Assembly: GCA_903844635.1 (NCBI GenBank)
Contig: CAIMUF010000081.1
Location: 124,001-188,000, forward strand
Direction: 5' to 3'
From: an uncultured Sulfuricurvum sp.
GTDB taxonomy: Bacteria; Campylobacterota; Campylobacteria; Campylobacterales; Sulfurimonadaceae
DNA: 64,000 bases
The number at the start of each line of letters is the position of its first letter. Within the stretch, counting starts at the first letter, position 1. The position numbers were made by a program, and so were the translations under genes. The notes under the pieces were generated by a model. The model saw nothing but the letters and a program-made list of their open reading frames with translations, was not told the origin of the DNA and did not search any database. Positions 1 through 10,781 of this stretch are shown piece by piece.

Positions 1-2575
1 CATCCTCCAACATCCGCAGATAGAGGGAATAACCGATATTTTTAATATGGCCGCTTTGAGCATCGCCCACGAGATTTCCGCCGCCACGGATTTCGAGATC
101 ATGATACGCCAACATCGAACCGCTTCCCAAAAATGAATTCGATTCAAGGGCTATAAGCCGTTTCTTTGCCTCTTCGGTCAAATGATCTTTGTCATCAACG
201 ATAAAGTACGCATACCCCTCTATATGACCTCGTCCTACACGTCCGCGAAGCTGATGCAAGTCTGCCATCCCAAAACGGTCTGCCCCGTCGATAATCATCG
301 TATTAACTGTAGGCATATGGATGCCCGATTCGATAATCGACGTCGCAAGCAATACATCATACTCCCGATTAGCAAACTTCGCTAACTCCTCTTCGGTTTG
401 GGTTGCACTGATTTGTGAATGAAGGATCAAAATACGTAAATTTGGCAAAATCGCTTTGAGCTCTCCTGATTTAATAATCATCGAATCAATCGAGTTATGG
501 ACATAAAAGAGTTGCCCGCCACGGCGAAGTTCTCTTAATATTACTTCTTTTATAAGCTTCTCATCGTAATTTTTGACAAATGTCCGGACACCCAACCGCT
601 CGCTTGGTGGAGTTAAAAGCTCTGACATTGTTTTGATCGAACTCATCGCTTGATTCAAACTACGCGGAATCGGTGTTGCACTCATGGAGAGGAGATGGAC
701 GTTTTCATAGAGTGATTTGAGCTTCTCTTTTTGTTTTACCCCAAACTTGTGCTCTTCATCGATAATAACCAATCCAACCTTCGCACAACTCACACCAAAC
801 AATGCATGCGTCCCAACGACGCAATCAAGCTCACCCATGGAGAGAGCTTTAAGCGTTGCAGTTTTTTCTTTGGCACTTACAAAACGGTCAAGCTTCGCAA
901 CACGCAGACCAAATGCACCTAAACGCTCTTGCAAGGATTTAAAATGCTGTGAACTAAGAAGCGTTGTGGGGACAACAAGAAGGGACTGATATCCACCGCG
1001 AGCTGCGGCAAAAATAGCATTCATAGCTACTTCCGTTTTCCCAAAACCAACGTCACCGCTGAGCAATCGATCCATGATCTGTCCTGAGGATATATCATTT
1101 ATAATAGAGCCAATCGCACTGGACTGATCGGCTGTATAATCAAATCCTGCAGCTGCTTGAAAGCGCTTCAACTCGCCCACATCGACATTTAATTTTGGCG
1201 CTTTTATGAGCGCACGACTTGCCGCGATTCCCACAATTTCAGAAGCGATTTCAAAGAGTCGTGCTTTGACGGATTCTTTGAGTTTTCCAAAACTTCCTTT
1301 GCCCAATCTGTCCAGTACCGGAAGTGATCCCGAGGCAATATAGCGATCAATGGTATCAAGATTTTCGACGGGGAGTAGGAGCTTATCGTCCCCCATGTAT
1401 TTGATAACAACGAGGTCTTTAATACCGCCAAGAATTTCAGCTTGCTCAATCCCCTCAAATATCCCGACACCATATTCTTCGTGGACGACGTAATCCCCTA
1501 CTTTTAAATCATCAAGTAATATTGATGTCTTACGACGGCGACGTTTTTTCTCATGACGGTTTAGTGAAATTATTACCTCATCCGAACTGATAAGATTAAG
1601 AACAATTCCTGAGGTTTTAATCGTTAAGTCTTTAGTCTCAAAAATCCCTGCTGATTTAAGCTGTGTATCACTGGCGACAATAAGGGTGAATTTTTTGTTT
1701 TTATGAACGCTTTGCAATGTTTGAAAATTAGGCGCAATCAGCGATTTATAACGCACTGCATCAGGGATAATGTCAGCTTCTAAATGATCACGTGGAATAA
1801 GAGGAAAATCCAATCCATACGATTCGTCTAACAGTGATTTCATTTCATGAAGACGCAGAAGTGATTTCCCTAACGTAAAATCAGCTCCCTCTTCTCCCAA
1901 AACCCAAAATCCAAGGGATGCCATATCTTTGACAAAACTGTCACTTTGAGCATTTAAAATAGCCTTATCAAACCGTTTCCCCTGCTCATCATCCAGCGAG
2001 AAAAAGGCACTGGTTACCTCGATTGAGGCGAGCTCTTCTTTTTGCGTTCGTTGTGTCTCAACATCAAATGCTTTTATCTCTTCGATCTCATCATCAAACA
2101 AACTGATACGATAAGGATTTTCGGTATTGGGGATAAAAATATCGAGAATATCGCCTCGATGGGACACTTCCCCCTCCATCTCCACCATATCGACAAATGT
2201 ATAACCCCAACGTAAAAGCGTTTCTTTAACACTTTTAAGCTCGATACGAGAAGCAAATTCAATGGTCATACTTTGAAGCAAAGAGGCATTAGGAAGAGGA
2301 TAGAGCAAGGTTTTTAGAGGTGAGATGATAAGCGGTTTTTTCGCAGAAGTATAATAAGTACGCAATGCGGCAAACAGCGCAAACAACTCTTCATGAAAGG
2401 GGCGCAAATCATCCATATAGGAGGCTCTAAAATCAGGGAAAATAAGTGTTTCTATCTCCAAATACTTTGCCACATCCGCAAGCTCGCTCGCCTCTTTGGC
2501 ATCTTCACATACGAGTATATCGCATCGTTTTTTGGGATTATTTTTTAGATACTCATAAAATCGTGGTTGTGGCAT
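1..2575 (-). CDS. mfd: Transcription-repair coupling factor Mfd (N-terminal part, cut by window edge)
   Basis: Mfd removes RNA polymerase stalled at DNA lesions and recruits UvrA for nucleotide excision repair. The frame is open from an ATG at 2575 down to base 1, so about 858 N-terminal residues are present and the C-terminus lies outside. Translation shows the UvrB-like N-terminal region, the polymerase-interacting domain (VGDYVVHEEYGVGIFEG, ending LLPVENLDTIDRYI), then the RecG-like helicase with GDVGFGKTEVA (Walker A), IIDEEHKFGVKQ (DEEH box), SMSATPIPRSL and RQLRGRVGR-type motif (HQLRGRVGRG). The start codon overlaps the folC stop by one base (TAATG), so the two are translationally coupled. 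It is the last visible gene of the yajC-secD-secF-leuS-lptE-GGDEF-folC operon. Confidence 0.96.
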   Translation of the reverse strand, partial: MPQPRFYEYLKNNPKKRCDILVCEDAKEASELADVAKYLEIETLIFPDFRASYMDDLRPFHEELFALFAALRTYYTSAKKPLIISPLKTLLYPLPNASLLQSMTIEFASRIELKSVKETLLRWGYTFVDMVEMEGEVSHRGDILDIFIPNTENPYRISLFDDEIEEIKAFDVETQRTQKEELASIEVTSAFFSLDDEQGKRFDKAILNAQSDSFVKDMASLGFWVLGEEGADFTLGKSLLRLHEMKSLLDESYGLDFPLIPRDHLEADIIPDAVRYKSLIAPNFQTLQSVHKNKKFTLIVASDTQLKSAGIFETKDLTIKTSGIVLNLISSDEVIISLNRHEKKRRRRKTSILLDDLKVGDYVVHEEYGVGIFEGIEQAEILGGIKDLVVIKYMGDDKLLLPVENLDTIDRYIASGSLPVLDRLGKGSFGKLKESVKARLFEIASEIVGIAASRALIKAPKLNVDVGELKRFQAAAGFDYTADQSSAIGSIINDISSGQIMDRLLSGDVGFGKTEVAMNAIFAAARGGYQSLLVVPTTLLSSQHFKSLQERLGAFGLRVAKLDRFVSAKEKTATLKALSMGELDCVVGTHALFGVSCAKVGLVIIDEEHKFGVKQKEKLKSLYENVHLLSMSATPIPRSLNQAMSSIKTMSELLTPPSERLGVRTFVKNYDEKLIKEVILRELRRGGQLFYVHNSIDSMIIKSGELKAILPNLRILILHSQISATQTEEELAKFANREYDVLLATSIIESGIHMPTVNTMIIDGADRFGMADLHQLRGRVGRGHIEGYAYFIVDDKDHLTEEAKKRLIALESNSFLGSGSMLAYHDLEIRGGGNLVGDAQSGHIKNIGYSLYLRMLED

Positions 2576-3726
2576 TAATGGCTTTTCATCCTCTTTAAAA
2601 ACGCTTCGGCGACACTGAATGAGCCGAAGACTAAATATTTATTTTCTTCTTTTATTTCGTTAAATAGACGATAGTCTATTCCTAGCTCTCTCAATACCGA
2701 TTCGAGCAACTCTCTCTCTACGATACGAGCTTCATTCACTTCAATAATTTCGACACTCTCAATAATGGGCGCTAAAATGGTTAAAATCTCTTGATAATCT
2801 TTATCCGCATAGGTATTATAGATAAGCGTTATTTTTTGACCGACAAACGCTTCAGCAATTACCCGCGCAGCAAGAGCATTATGACCGACATCAAGAGTAA
2901 TATTATCGTTGATTTTAGTCAGTCGCCCAAAGAGTGCCTTTTGGTCAAATAACATCTTTTCTGCTGTATAGCCCAAAACTTCATACGCAGCCATTGCGAG
3001 TTCCATATTATCGCGTAAATAATCACTAAGATCATTTTTTATGGCAATATGCAATGCGCATTCTTTGATTTCAGGGCTTGCCATTCCATCAATGCATTTA
3101 ATATCCGTTTTTTTCTCATTCGCAATTTGACGAGCAATTATTTTGGTTTCGATATACGGTTGTTTACCCATCAACGCTACACTTTGCATACTGCGTAATT
3201 TTGTTGCGGCAATGGATTCTATCGTGTTCCCTAAAAAGGCACTGTGATCCAAAGCAATGGGGGTGAAAATACTTAAAACTTTATCAAAAGCATTGGTCGC
3301 ATCAAACTCTCCACCAAGTCCAGCTTCCAGAACGACATATTCACACTCTTCAAATACTACCATTGCAAGGAGCGTTGTATACTCAAAATAACTAAGAGCG
3401 TATGCGTATTCCGAACTCAAAAGACCTAAAAGTTTTTGATGAGCATTTTCAAGTAGCTCATCCGATATTTCTTCCCCGTTCATCCATACCCGCTCATTAA
3501 AACGTACAATATGGGGAGAAGTATAATGTCCTGTTTTTTTTCCTGCTCGATACAATGCTGTCGCTAAAAATCGTCCTGTAGAACCCTTGCCATTGGTACC
3601 CACAATATGAATGAATTTTGGAAGAGATAAAAAATATCGGATACTCTCATATGCAGCGGGAAATCGTGCATAATCAATCACATCGTAAAAGAGAGGCTTA
3701 GAGCCAAGGAATTGGGCTAATGTCAT
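2575..3726 (-). CDS. folC: Folylpolyglutamate synthase / dihydrofolate synthase FolC
   Basis: ATP-dependent ligase that adds glutamate to dihydropteroate and folates in the cytoplasm. The Mur-ligase-like P-loop is visible near residue 40 (IHIVGTNGKGSTGRFLA), followed by HYTSPHIVRFNERVWMNG, the typical folate-loop region, and VLEAGLGGEFDATNAF with LDHSAFLGNTIE. Length 383 aa is somewhat short for the family (about 400-430) but complete through the C-terminal domain. The ATG overlaps the stop of the upstream GGDEF gene by four bases and its stop overlaps the mfd start, so it is embedded in the long operon. With folK at 43.5 kb it is one of two folate genes here. Confidence 0.95.
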   Translation of the reverse strand: MTLAQFLGSKPLFYDVIDYARFPAAYESIRYFLSLPKFIHIVGTNGKGSTGRFLATALYRAGKKTGHYTSPHIVRFNERVWMNGEEISDELLENAHQKLLGLLSSEYAYALSYFEYTTLLAMVVFEECEYVVLEAGLGGEFDATNAFDKVLSIFTPIALDHSAFLGNTIESIAATKLRSMQSVALMGKQPYIETKIIARQIANEKKTDIKCIDGMASPEIKECALHIAIKNDLSDYLRDNMELAMAAYEVLGYTAEKMLFDQKALFGRLTKINDNITLDVGHNALAARVIAEAFVGQKITLIYNTYADKDYQEILTILAPIIESVEIIEVNEARIVERELLESVLRELGIDYRLFNEIKEENKYLVFGSFSVAEAFLKRMKSH

Positions 3727-5258
3727 GCAGGCTCTACGCGATTACGCCCTTTTTTCTTTGCCGTATAAAGCTGCTCATCTGCACCAACAATCGTACTTCC
3801 AAGGGATGAATACATGTCACGCTGTGCAATACCAGCACTCACACTCAAATTAATTCGCTTCTCTTGATACATAAAATGGGCTTCTTCGACATGTTCTCGC
3901 ACTTTATTGGCAAAAATTTTCGCCCCTTCAAGCGTCGTATCTCCTAAAATAACTAAAAATTCTTCGCCACCAAAACGACCAATAATGTCATTAGCACGCC
4001 CCTCATCTTTTAAAATGCGGGCAAATGCTCGCAGTACCATATCGCCTGCTTCATGCCCGTAGGTATCATTCACTTTTTTAAAATGATCTAAATCAAACAT
4101 TGCAATGCAATACGTTCGTCCATGGCGATCAAAGTCAGCCTCTTTATGCGCCATAAACTCATCAAGGGCCCGTTTATTATAAAGCTTCGTCAAAAAATCT
4201 TCTCGTGACGCGTGTGTCGCTTGTGCCAATTCTTCTTCAAGTTCAGTAATCTTGGCCCCCATTTGAATCACTTGTTCGTTATGACATTTCAAATCTTTAC
4301 TTAGACCTTCAACTTTTTCTTCCAGGGCACTTGCAATCGTATAAAGTCGCTTGTGTGCTGTTTTAAAATCACTCGTTTTTTCTGATCCTAAACTTTCCAG
4401 ATCTTTTTTAATTTCTTTAATTTCAACACTCGACATATCACTGCGCTCAATCAAATCAATAAGCTGTGCTGAAAGTTTCCCCAATAAAGTATCCAACGAA
4501 CGAATCATCTCATTCACGCTTTTTTTATCCAGAGTGATACGCAAGGCTATTGCTGTTTTTATCTCATTTTCAAATGTGTTGTGCGATATGTATTCAGGAT
4601 TATCATTTACTTTACGAGCCAATGCAGCCAATTCATCATCCATCTTGGGAGCAATTGATGGAGAAAGCCCCATTATAAGAAATGAAGCTATTTTAGAATA
4701 ATCGTTTGAAGTAGAAGTTCCTTGCACACGCTCTAGTCCTTCAACGGTTTTTTTGAGGTTAGCTCGATCCACATCTCCAAAAGAAGAAAGTTTCATCAAG
4801 AATGTATCATCATACACACTCAAGAAATTTTCCCACGCCTGTTTTAATAGTTCAAGCTGGGATCTTCCCCCTTGTGCATCTAAAATAGTAATGGTTTTTT
4901 TAGCCAGAACTGACGCATCAGGGTTATGAAGAATATCAATACTCTGCGCCATAGCGCGTGAAAGAGCACTCAAAACTTCAACCAGCATAGTGGCTTCACT
5001 TGGGTTTAGACGGCTCATTTTAGAAATTAAAAAACGGATCAATTCTGCAGTTGTTCTAACACGGTACTGCTTCACTTCTTCAATCGTTTTTTTATCCAAT
5101 AAAATAGTAAATCGATCGATACCGCTACAGTCTTCTACTTGCACACCTGCTTTTTTTGCTTCCATACAAAACGTTTGAGTATACACATCCGGTGTCCATA
5201 CTTTCCCCTCAGCTTTTAGCCGTTCTACTGTATTACGTACAATTTGATTGATTGTCAC
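3723..5258 (-). CDS. GGDEF-domain protein, probable diguanylate cyclase
   Basis: Predicted c-di-GMP synthase of 511 aa. The N-terminal 320 residues match no domain I can name; they are helical in character, and a predicted coiled coil (KITELEEELAQAT) leads into the C-terminal GGDEF domain (about residues 345-510). The active-site motif is RFGGEEF, and an RxxD inhibitory site (RAND) lies five residues before it, so product feedback inhibition is expected. The catalytic domain also has FDLDHFKKVNDTYGHEAGD and ends DEQLYTAKKKGRNRVE. It has no transmembrane segment or signal peptide, so it is cytoplasmic. It lies two bases after lptE and overlaps folC by four bases, an unexpected position for a signalling enzyme inside an envelope and folate operon. 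Confidence 0.9.
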   Translation of the reverse strand: MTINQIVRNTVERLKAEGKVWTPDVYTQTFCMEAKKAGVQVEDCSGIDRFTILLDKKTIEEVKQYRVRTTAELIRFLISKMSRLNPSEATMLVEVLSALSRAMAQSIDILHNPDASVLAKKTITILDAQGGRSQLELLKQAWENFLSVYDDTFLMKLSSFGDVDRANLKKTVEGLERVQGTSTSNDYSKIASFLIMGLSPSIAPKMDDELAALARKVNDNPEYISHNTFENEIKTAIALRITLDKKSVNEMIRSLDTLLGKLSAQLIDLIERSDMSSVEIKEIKKDLESLGSEKTSDFKTAHKRLYTIASALEEKVEGLSKDLKCHNEQVIQMGAKITELEEELAQATHASREDFLTKLYNKRALDEFMAHKEADFDRHGRTYCIAMFDLDHFKKVNDTYGHEAGDMVLRAFARILKDEGRANDIIGRFGGEEFLVILGDTTLEGAKIFANKVREHVEEAHFMYQEKRINLSVSAGIAQRDMYSSLGSTIVGADEQLYTAKKKGRNRVEPA

Positions 5259-5260
5259 TG

Positions 5261-5767
5261 TTACTCCTTTGGAGGTTTTGAACCCTGTGCTGCAACATGG
5301 GCAATAAATACATCGATCGCTTTTTGTGAACTTTGCCGTATCGCTTCAAAACGAGCCTGATCCGAAATAATGGCATTGGGTTCTATATCAAAATCATACA
5401 CACCTGAAACTGCATAATGCCCATTTGAGGCTTTCGAAACTCTCTCGACAGTCATTGCAACAGTCGTTCGATATGTTATCACATATCCATTTGTATCGTA
5501 GCGCAACGGAGAAAAACTAACCGAAGCAATACTAAATTTCAAATGCGTTTGAGAACTACTTTTACTCACCAATGCAGTGCGAAATTTGGTAATTATCGCC
5601 GTATCAACAGCGTCTTTGATAATGACAGTATGTTGAGGATCTTCCATTGAAATGGTAACCTCAGTACTGACACTCTCTCCGACAATATTTTTAGCATAAT
5701 GACTTGCCGGTGAATAACCGCACCCTAGCATCAAAAAAAGAATTGCCAATGAGAGTAAAAGTTTCAT
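5261..5767 (-). CDS. lptE: LptE-like outer-membrane lipoprotein
   Basis: Likely LPS-assembly lipoprotein, the partner of LptD in the outer-membrane LPS translocon. The 168-aa product starts with a lipoprotein signal peptide (MKLLLSLAILFLMLGCGYSP, lipobox LMLGC, lipidated Cys16), followed by a small alpha/beta domain with no other motif I can recognise. The assignment rests on the signal, the GYxP start of the mature protein typical of LptE, and its place directly after leuS, the usual site of this gene in Campylobacterota. It starts two bases after the leuS stop. LptE sequences are very divergent, so a different small lipoprotein cannot be excluded. Confidence 0.75.
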   Translation of the reverse strand: MKLLLSLAILFLMLGCGYSPASHYAKNIVGESVSTEVTISMEDPQHTVIIKDAVDTAIITKFRTALVSKSSSQTHLKFSIASVSFSPLRYDTNGYVITYRTTVAMTVERVSKASNGHYAVSGVYDFDIEPNAIISDQARFEAIRQSSQKAIDVFIAHVAAQGSKPPKE

Positions 5768-5769
5768 AC

Positions 5770-8220
5770 TTATCCTTTTATAACGAGATTAACGAGTTTC
5801 CCAGGTATAACAATCGATTTTACTACCTCTTTACCTTCAATCCATTTTTCGATAGAAGCTTTTGCTATCGAAATAATCTCTTCCTCGCTGACATTGACCC
5901 CTACTTCAATAGTAGCACGATTTTTTCCATTTACAGAAACACCTAAAACAAGTGCATCAACTTCAAAAACCTCGTCAAGGACTTGTTGAGGAGCAAGATT
6001 TTTCCCGCCAAAAAGGGTATGAGAAAGTTCCCAGCACAGATGTGGTACAATCGGCTCCATCACAGAAGTAAGAATCCAATATCCCTCGCTCCAGACATCA
6101 CGATTTGTTTGTTCATTAAGCGCATTCATCGCTTCCATAACTCCGGCAATCATGGTATTGAATGTATAGCGTTCATTGTAAACGTCTTGGGCCCGTTTCA
6201 GTGCTTCATAGACTTTTTTACGTGCATGTTTTTCTTCTTTAGAGAGACTTGCATGATCTATCACTGGAAACTTATTGCTTTTATTGACGTATGAGCTGCG
6301 ATCCGAAAACCGCTTTAAAAAACGAAATGCTCCCTCAACTGCACTGTCATTCCACTCTAACTCTTGCGTGGGAGGAGCAGCAAACAATATAAATAATCGA
6401 GCAGTGTCCGCTCCGTATTTCTCGATAATTGCATCAGGATCGACGGTATTTCCTTTGGACTTGGACATTTTCGCCCCATCTTTAAGGACCATTCCTTGCG
6501 TCAATAGCTTTTCAAAAGGTTCATCAAACGCTATATATCCCAAATCTCTGAATACTTTGGTGAAAAATCGCGCATAAAGCAAATGTAAAATTGCGTGTTC
6601 AATCCCACCGATGTAATGGTCCACACCCATCCAGTATTTGATTTGTTCAGCTGAAAATGCTTCATTTTCCCAGTTAGCTGGTGAGGCACAAAAGCGCAAG
6701 AAATACCAGCTCGATTCGACGAATGTATCCATCGTATCGGTTTCACGAATCGCATCTTTACCACATTCAGGACATTTACAATGTTTCCATGTTGGATGTT
6801 TTTCGAGAGGATTTCCCTCTCCTGTGATCTCGATGTCATGGGGAAGAGCAATTGGAAGATTCTCTTTTTTCTCCATTACCAAACCACAATCATCACAATG
6901 GACAAACGGGATCGGAGCACCCCAGTATCGTTGACGTGAGACACCCCAGTCTTTAAGTTTGTAGTTTGTCGTTTTTTGTCCGATTTTTTCACTCTCAAAA
7001 TAGTCAATTACTTTTGATTGCGCTTCTTTGGAGTTCAATCCATCAAAGGAGTTTGAGTTAAACATAATCCCTGTATCAGTATAGGCTTTCGTTAAATCCA
7101 GCTCACCTTCTAAAGGTTTAATCACTGCATGAATCAGTAAATCGTATTTTTTAGCAAAATCAAAATCACGATCATCGTGTGCCGGAACCGCCATCACTGC
7201 ACCGCTGCCGTAATCCATTAGGACAAAATTAGCGATCCAGACCGGAACACTTTTACCTGTCAATGGATGAAGGACATTTAATCCTAATGCAACACCCGAT
7301 TTCTCTTTTTGACGATCAATGGACGAGCTATTTTTCATTTCTTTGATTTGAGAAACAACGTCATCACTCAATAAAGTATTTTCAATCATATAAGAAACGA
7401 TAGGATGCTCAGGGGCTAATGCCGTATACGAAACACCGTAAATCGTATCAGGCCGTGTAGTAAAAACATCAAAACTCTCAAAAGTCGAATTTAATTTTGC
7501 CTTACTCTCTTCATCAAAAAACAAATCAAATGCTAAACCGTTCGATTTTCCGATCCAGTTTTCCTGCATCGTCAAAACTTGTTTTGGCCAGCCGCCTTCA
7601 AGTTTTTTCAAATCATCTAACAGTTCATCGCCGTACTGCGTGATTTTAAAATAATATTGATTCATATCTTTTTTGACGATTGGCGTATCACATCTCCAGC
7701 AACATCCGTCAACGACTTGTTCGTTCGCCAATACCGTCAAATCATGGGGGCACCAGTTGAGCATCCCTTTTTTGCGATATAACAGCCCTTTTTCATACAT
7801 ATCAATGATAAAGCCCTGCTCGAACTTCGTATACAGCTCATCACTGGTGGCAAGTTCTCGATCCTTTGAAAACGAAAAGCCCAAAGAGGCAAACTCTTTT
7901 TTCATGTAATCGATATTATCGTACGTCCATGTTTTTGGATGCGAACCATTTTTAATCGCCGCATTTTCAGCGGGCATACCAAAACTGTCAAAACCGATTG
8001 GATGAAGTACATTAAATCCCTGCTGACGATAATAACGAGCGAAGGTATCACTGAGGGTATAATTTCGCACGTGCCCCATGTGGAGTCGTCCACTGGGGAA
8101 TGGAAACATGCTTAAGATGTATTTTTTGGTTTTCGAAAAATCTTCACTGGGCTCAAAACTTTTATTTTCAGCCCAAAATTTTTGCCACTTCGCTTCAATA
8201 TCTTTTGGGACGTAATTCAA
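5770..8220 (-). CDS. leuS: Leucyl-tRNA synthetase
   Basis: Class Ia aminoacyl-tRNA synthetase charging tRNA-Leu. The 816-aa product has the HIGH-type signature as HMGH near residue 47 ([16 protein letters not shown]), the CP1 editing domain with [21 protein letters not shown] and the AVPAHDDRD stretch, the KMSKS loop ([15 protein letters not shown]) near residue 585, and a C-terminal anticodon-binding domain. Length is normal for a bacterial LeuRS. It begins 12 bases after secF and is followed by lptE after two bases, so it is expressed from the yajC promoter or from an unseen internal one. Confidence 0.98.
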   Translation of the reverse strand: MNYVPKDIEAKWQKFWAENKSFEPSEDFSKTKKYILSMFPFPSGRLHMGHVRNYTLSDTFARYYRQQGFNVLHPIGFDSFGMPAENAAIKNGSHPKTWTYDNIDYMKKEFASLGFSFSKDRELATSDELYTKFEQGFIIDMYEKGLLYRKKGMLNWCPHDLTVLANEQVVDGCCWRCDTPIVKKDMNQYYFKITQYGDELLDDLKKLEGGWPKQVLTMQENWIGKSNGLAFDLFFDEESKAKLNSTFESFDVFTTRPDTIYGVSYTALAPEHPIVSYMIENTLLSDDVVSQIKEMKNSSSIDRQKEKSGVALGLNVLHPLTGKSVPVWIANFVLMDYGSGAVMAVPAHDDRDFDFAKKYDLLIHAVIKPLEGELDLTKAYTDTGIMFNSNSFDGLNSKEAQSKVIDYFESEKIGQKTTNYKLKDWGVSRQRYWGAPIPFVHCDDCGLVMEKKENLPIALPHDIEITGEGNPLEKHPTWKHCKCPECGKDAIRETDTMDTFVESSWYFLRFCASPANWENEAFSAEQIKYWMGVDHYIGGIEHAILHLLYARFFTKVFRDLGYIAFDEPFEKLLTQGMVLKDGAKMSKSKGNTVDPDAIIEKYGADTARLFILFAAPPTQELEWNDSAVEGAFRFLKRFSDRSSYVNKSNKFPVIDHASLSKEEKHARKKVYEALKRAQDVYNERYTFNTMIAGVMEAMNALNEQTNRDVWSEGYWILTSVMEPIVPHLCWELSHTLFGGKNLAPQQVLDEVFEVDALVLGVSVNGKNRATIEVGVNVSEEEIISIAKASIEKWIEGKEVVKSIVIPGKLVNLVIKG

Positions 8221-8232
8221 AAAAACTCCTAA

Positions 8233-9204
8233 TTAAACAATGCCCTGCTCGAATTGAGCACGCATTTTTTCTTTTTCAGCTCGGTTCTTTACTTTTTCTG
8301 CCAACATCTGACGATAACCTGCAACATTAAATCCTGTCCAAACGACCAATTGTGCCGCAACGAAAATCGAGCTGTATGTACCGACAATAACTCCGATCAA
8401 CATCGGGAAACTAAAGCCCATCATGATGTCACCACCGAAAACAAACAGTGTCAATACGACAAAGAATACAGTCAATGACGTGAGTGTCGTTCGAGACTGG
8501 GTACGAGAAACCGCTTCATTAACAATCATAACAAAATCAGTATTTTTAGACTCTTCAATGTGTTCACGAATACGATCATAGACAATAATAGTATCATGAA
8601 TTGAATAGCCCAAAATCATCAATAATGCCGCAACACTTTCGATATTAAAATCAACCTCAAAGTACGATACAAATCCAAATGTAATCACAATATCGTGAAC
8701 AATCGCAATAATTGCAGCAAGAGCAAAGCGCCACTCATATCGAAACGTTACAGTGGCCATAATCGCAAGAAGTGTCAGTAAAAATGCAGTCAAACCCTTC
8801 ACTCGCAATTCATCGCCTACTTTTGGTCCCACCATGTCAACGCGGCGAATCTCAAAATCACCCGTTCCTGTAAGAATCTTTTTCGTGGTATCGCCGATGT
8901 CATTACTTAATCCCATCGTCGATGCAGGTGTTTTAATGATTACTTCTTGAGGTGAGCCAAATTCTGTGACCGTAGCATGCGCAAACAGCTCATTTTTTTT
9001 CAAGCTTTCACGTATTTTATCAATCGGTGCAGCTTCGGTGTATTTAACTTGCACCACCGTCCCGCCGGTAAAATCGATTCCAAAAGAGAAGCCTTTTACC
9101 GAAATAAGGGCGATGGCAAGAAAAAAGAGCACAAACGATGCGAGAAAAAAGATTTTTCCCTTTCCGAGAAAGTTATAAATTTTATCTTCTTTAAAAAGTT
9201 CCAT
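8233..9204 (-). CDS. secF: Protein translocase subunit SecF
   Basis: Inner-membrane subunit of the SecDF complex, which uses the proton gradient to complete protein export. I take the ATG at 9204 (MELFKEDKIYNFLGKGK) rather than an upstream in-frame start at 9237, because 9204 is two bases beyond the secD stop and gives the standard SecF N-terminus; length is then 323 aa. Visible features are the first membrane helix, FSFGIDFTGGTVVQV, the large periplasmic loop, and the C-terminal helices containing LMILGYSIHDTIIVYDRIRE and NEAVSRTQSRTTLTSLTV. It is translated with secD and followed by leuS. Confidence 0.97.
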   Translation of the reverse strand: MELFKEDKIYNFLGKGKIFFLASFVLFFLAIALISVKGFSFGIDFTGGTVVQVKYTEAAPIDKIRESLKKNELFAHATVTEFGSPQEVIIKTPASTMGLSNDIGDTTKKILTGTGDFEIRRVDMVGPKVGDELRVKGLTAFLLTLLAIMATVTFRYEWRFALAAIIAIVHDIVITFGFVSYFEVDFNIESVAALLMILGYSIHDTIIVYDRIREHIEESKNTDFVMIVNEAVSRTQSRTTLTSLTVFFVVLTLFVFGGDIMMGFSFPMLIGVIVGTYSSIFVAAQLVVWTGFNVAGYRQMLAEKVKNRAEKEKMRAQFEQGIV

Positions 9205-9206
9205 GC

Positions 9207-10781
9207 TTATTGTGCCTTTCTCGTCATACCAAACCACAAGGTGTAGTTTTTATTTTTTTCAATACGATCCATAAACAATAGATAAATACCATATGATCCG
9301 ACGATAGCAGTAAGCATCGAAGCCAAAAGCCCCATACTAAGGGTTACCGCGAATCCTTTGATAGCACCGGTTCCATACACATACAAAATAGTACATGCCA
9401 AAATCTGCGTTACATTCGAATCTAAAATTGCTCTCATTGCCTTAGAATACCCTTCCGCAATCGCTCGACGAGTTGGTATTCCTGCACGAAGACCCTCACG
9501 AATACGCTCATTAATAATAATATTCGCATCCACCGCAAGTCCAATATGCAAGACAATACCTGCCATTCCCGGAAGAGTAAGAGTAGCCCCCATCAATGAC
9601 ATAAGTGCCAAAATGATGAAAAGGTTAATCACAACCGCTAGATTGGCAATCACACCCGCTAAACCGTAATAGAACATCATAAATAAAATGACCAATCCAA
9701 AACCGCTTACAAGAGCCAAAAGAGAAGCACGAATACTATCCGCTCCCAAACTAGGCCCAACTGAGCGCTTTTCCATCATATAAATCGGAGCAAGCAATGC
9801 TCCAGAACGAAGTGCGATTGCAAGGTCATTCGCCTCAGTCGTCGTGTAATTACCGCTGATTTGACCACTTCCGCCGCCAATACGCTCATTAATCACCGGA
9901 GCAGAATAAACTTTTCCATCCAAAACAATCGCGAGACGTTTGCCAACGCTCTTAGCCGTGAAGTCCCCAAAAATCTGTGCACCCTCAGAGTTGAGAGTAA
10001 AGTTGATTGTAGGATTATTGTTTTGATCGTATCCCACTTGAGCGTTGGTAAGCATTGTCCCATCTAGGATAGGAATTTCACGTACCAAATGTTTGACCTT
10101 TGGTTGCAAAGCATCCACGAGAATTTTATCTCCATAGCCCATTGCCTCTGCATCGCCAAGCTCATTTACGCGCATAGCGCGATCTTCATCGACTGCCATA
10201 AGCTCGAGTTTTGCCGCACGTGAAATGAGCTCACGAGCACGCTGTTCCTCTTCTTGGGTTTTGATACCGGGAAGTTCGACCAAGATTTTATCGACGCCTT
10301 GTTTTGCCACAGTTGGCTCTGCGAGGCCAAATTGATCCAGTCGATTACGAATCGTCTCAATTGCCTGATCGACAGCTTGAACTTTTAGCTTCTCAACGGC
10401 CACTGGAGTCATTGCAATGCTATAGTTTCCCCCAGATGCTCGGACAACTGTCCCCTCTATTTTTTTAAAATAGCCATCTAGCAATACCGCATCATCGTTA
10501 TCAAGTAATTCAAATGTAACCGTATCACTGCTCGCATTTAAGCCATCGATCATAATATCGTTCTTCTCAGCAAATCTGCTCACACCGGAGGCAATTGATT
10601 TAAGTTGAGAAGTGACGGCTTCTTCGGTTTTTACTCCGAGTAACATATGCAATCCACCCTGCAAGTCCAGACCCAAAGTTACTTTTGCACCACGTTCACT
10701 TTGTGTTAGAGAAGGTAGCGAAAAAACAATCCCAAAAATCGTAGCAATAATCAGTAAAACGACGCGATAATTAAGCTTCAT
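9207..10781 (-). CDS. secD: Protein translocase subunit SecD
   Basis: Larger subunit of SecDF in the inner membrane. The product (524 aa from the ATG at 10781) has an N-terminal membrane helix, the periplasmic P1 region with LGLDLQGGLHMLLGV, and the membrane-embedded part with GLAVDANIIINERIREGLR and the following TRRAIAEGYSKAMRAILDSNVTQ. An ATG-like start at 10799 exists, but MKLNYRVVLL is the usual SecD start. The gene overlaps the yajC stop by 11 bases and runs into secF with a two-base gap, so yajC-secD-secF form one coupled unit. Confidence 0.97.
   Translation of the reverse strand: MKLNYRVVLLIIATIFGIVFSLPSLTQSERGAKVTLGLDLQGGLHMLLGVKTEEAVTSQLKSIASGVSRFAEKNDIMIDGLNASSDTVTFELLDNDDAVLLDGYFKKIEGTVVRASGGNYSIAMTPVAVEKLKVQAVDQAIETIRNRLDQFGLAEPTVAKQGVDKILVELPGIKTQEEEQRARELISRAAKLELMAVDEDRAMRVNELGDAEAMGYGDKILVDALQPKVKHLVREIPILDGTMLTNAQVGYDQNNNPTINFTLNSEGAQIFGDFTAKSVGKRLAIVLDGKVYSAPVINERIGGGSGQISGNYTTTEANDLAIALRSGALLAPIYMMEKRSVGPSLGADSIRASLLALVSGFGLVILFMMFYYGLAGVIANLAVVINLFIILALMSLMGATLTLPGMAGIVLHIGLAVDANIIINERIREGLRAGIPTRRAIAEGYSKAMRAILDSNVTQILACTILYVYGTGAIKGFAVTLSMGLLASMLTAIVGSYGIYLLFMDRIEKNKNYTLWFGMTRKAQ

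Noticed and set aside
9205-9237. N-terminal extension of SecF (MVWYDEKGTIS)
   Set aside because: It would be read inside the end of secD and is not SecF-like; the ATG at 9204 is two bases after the secD stop.
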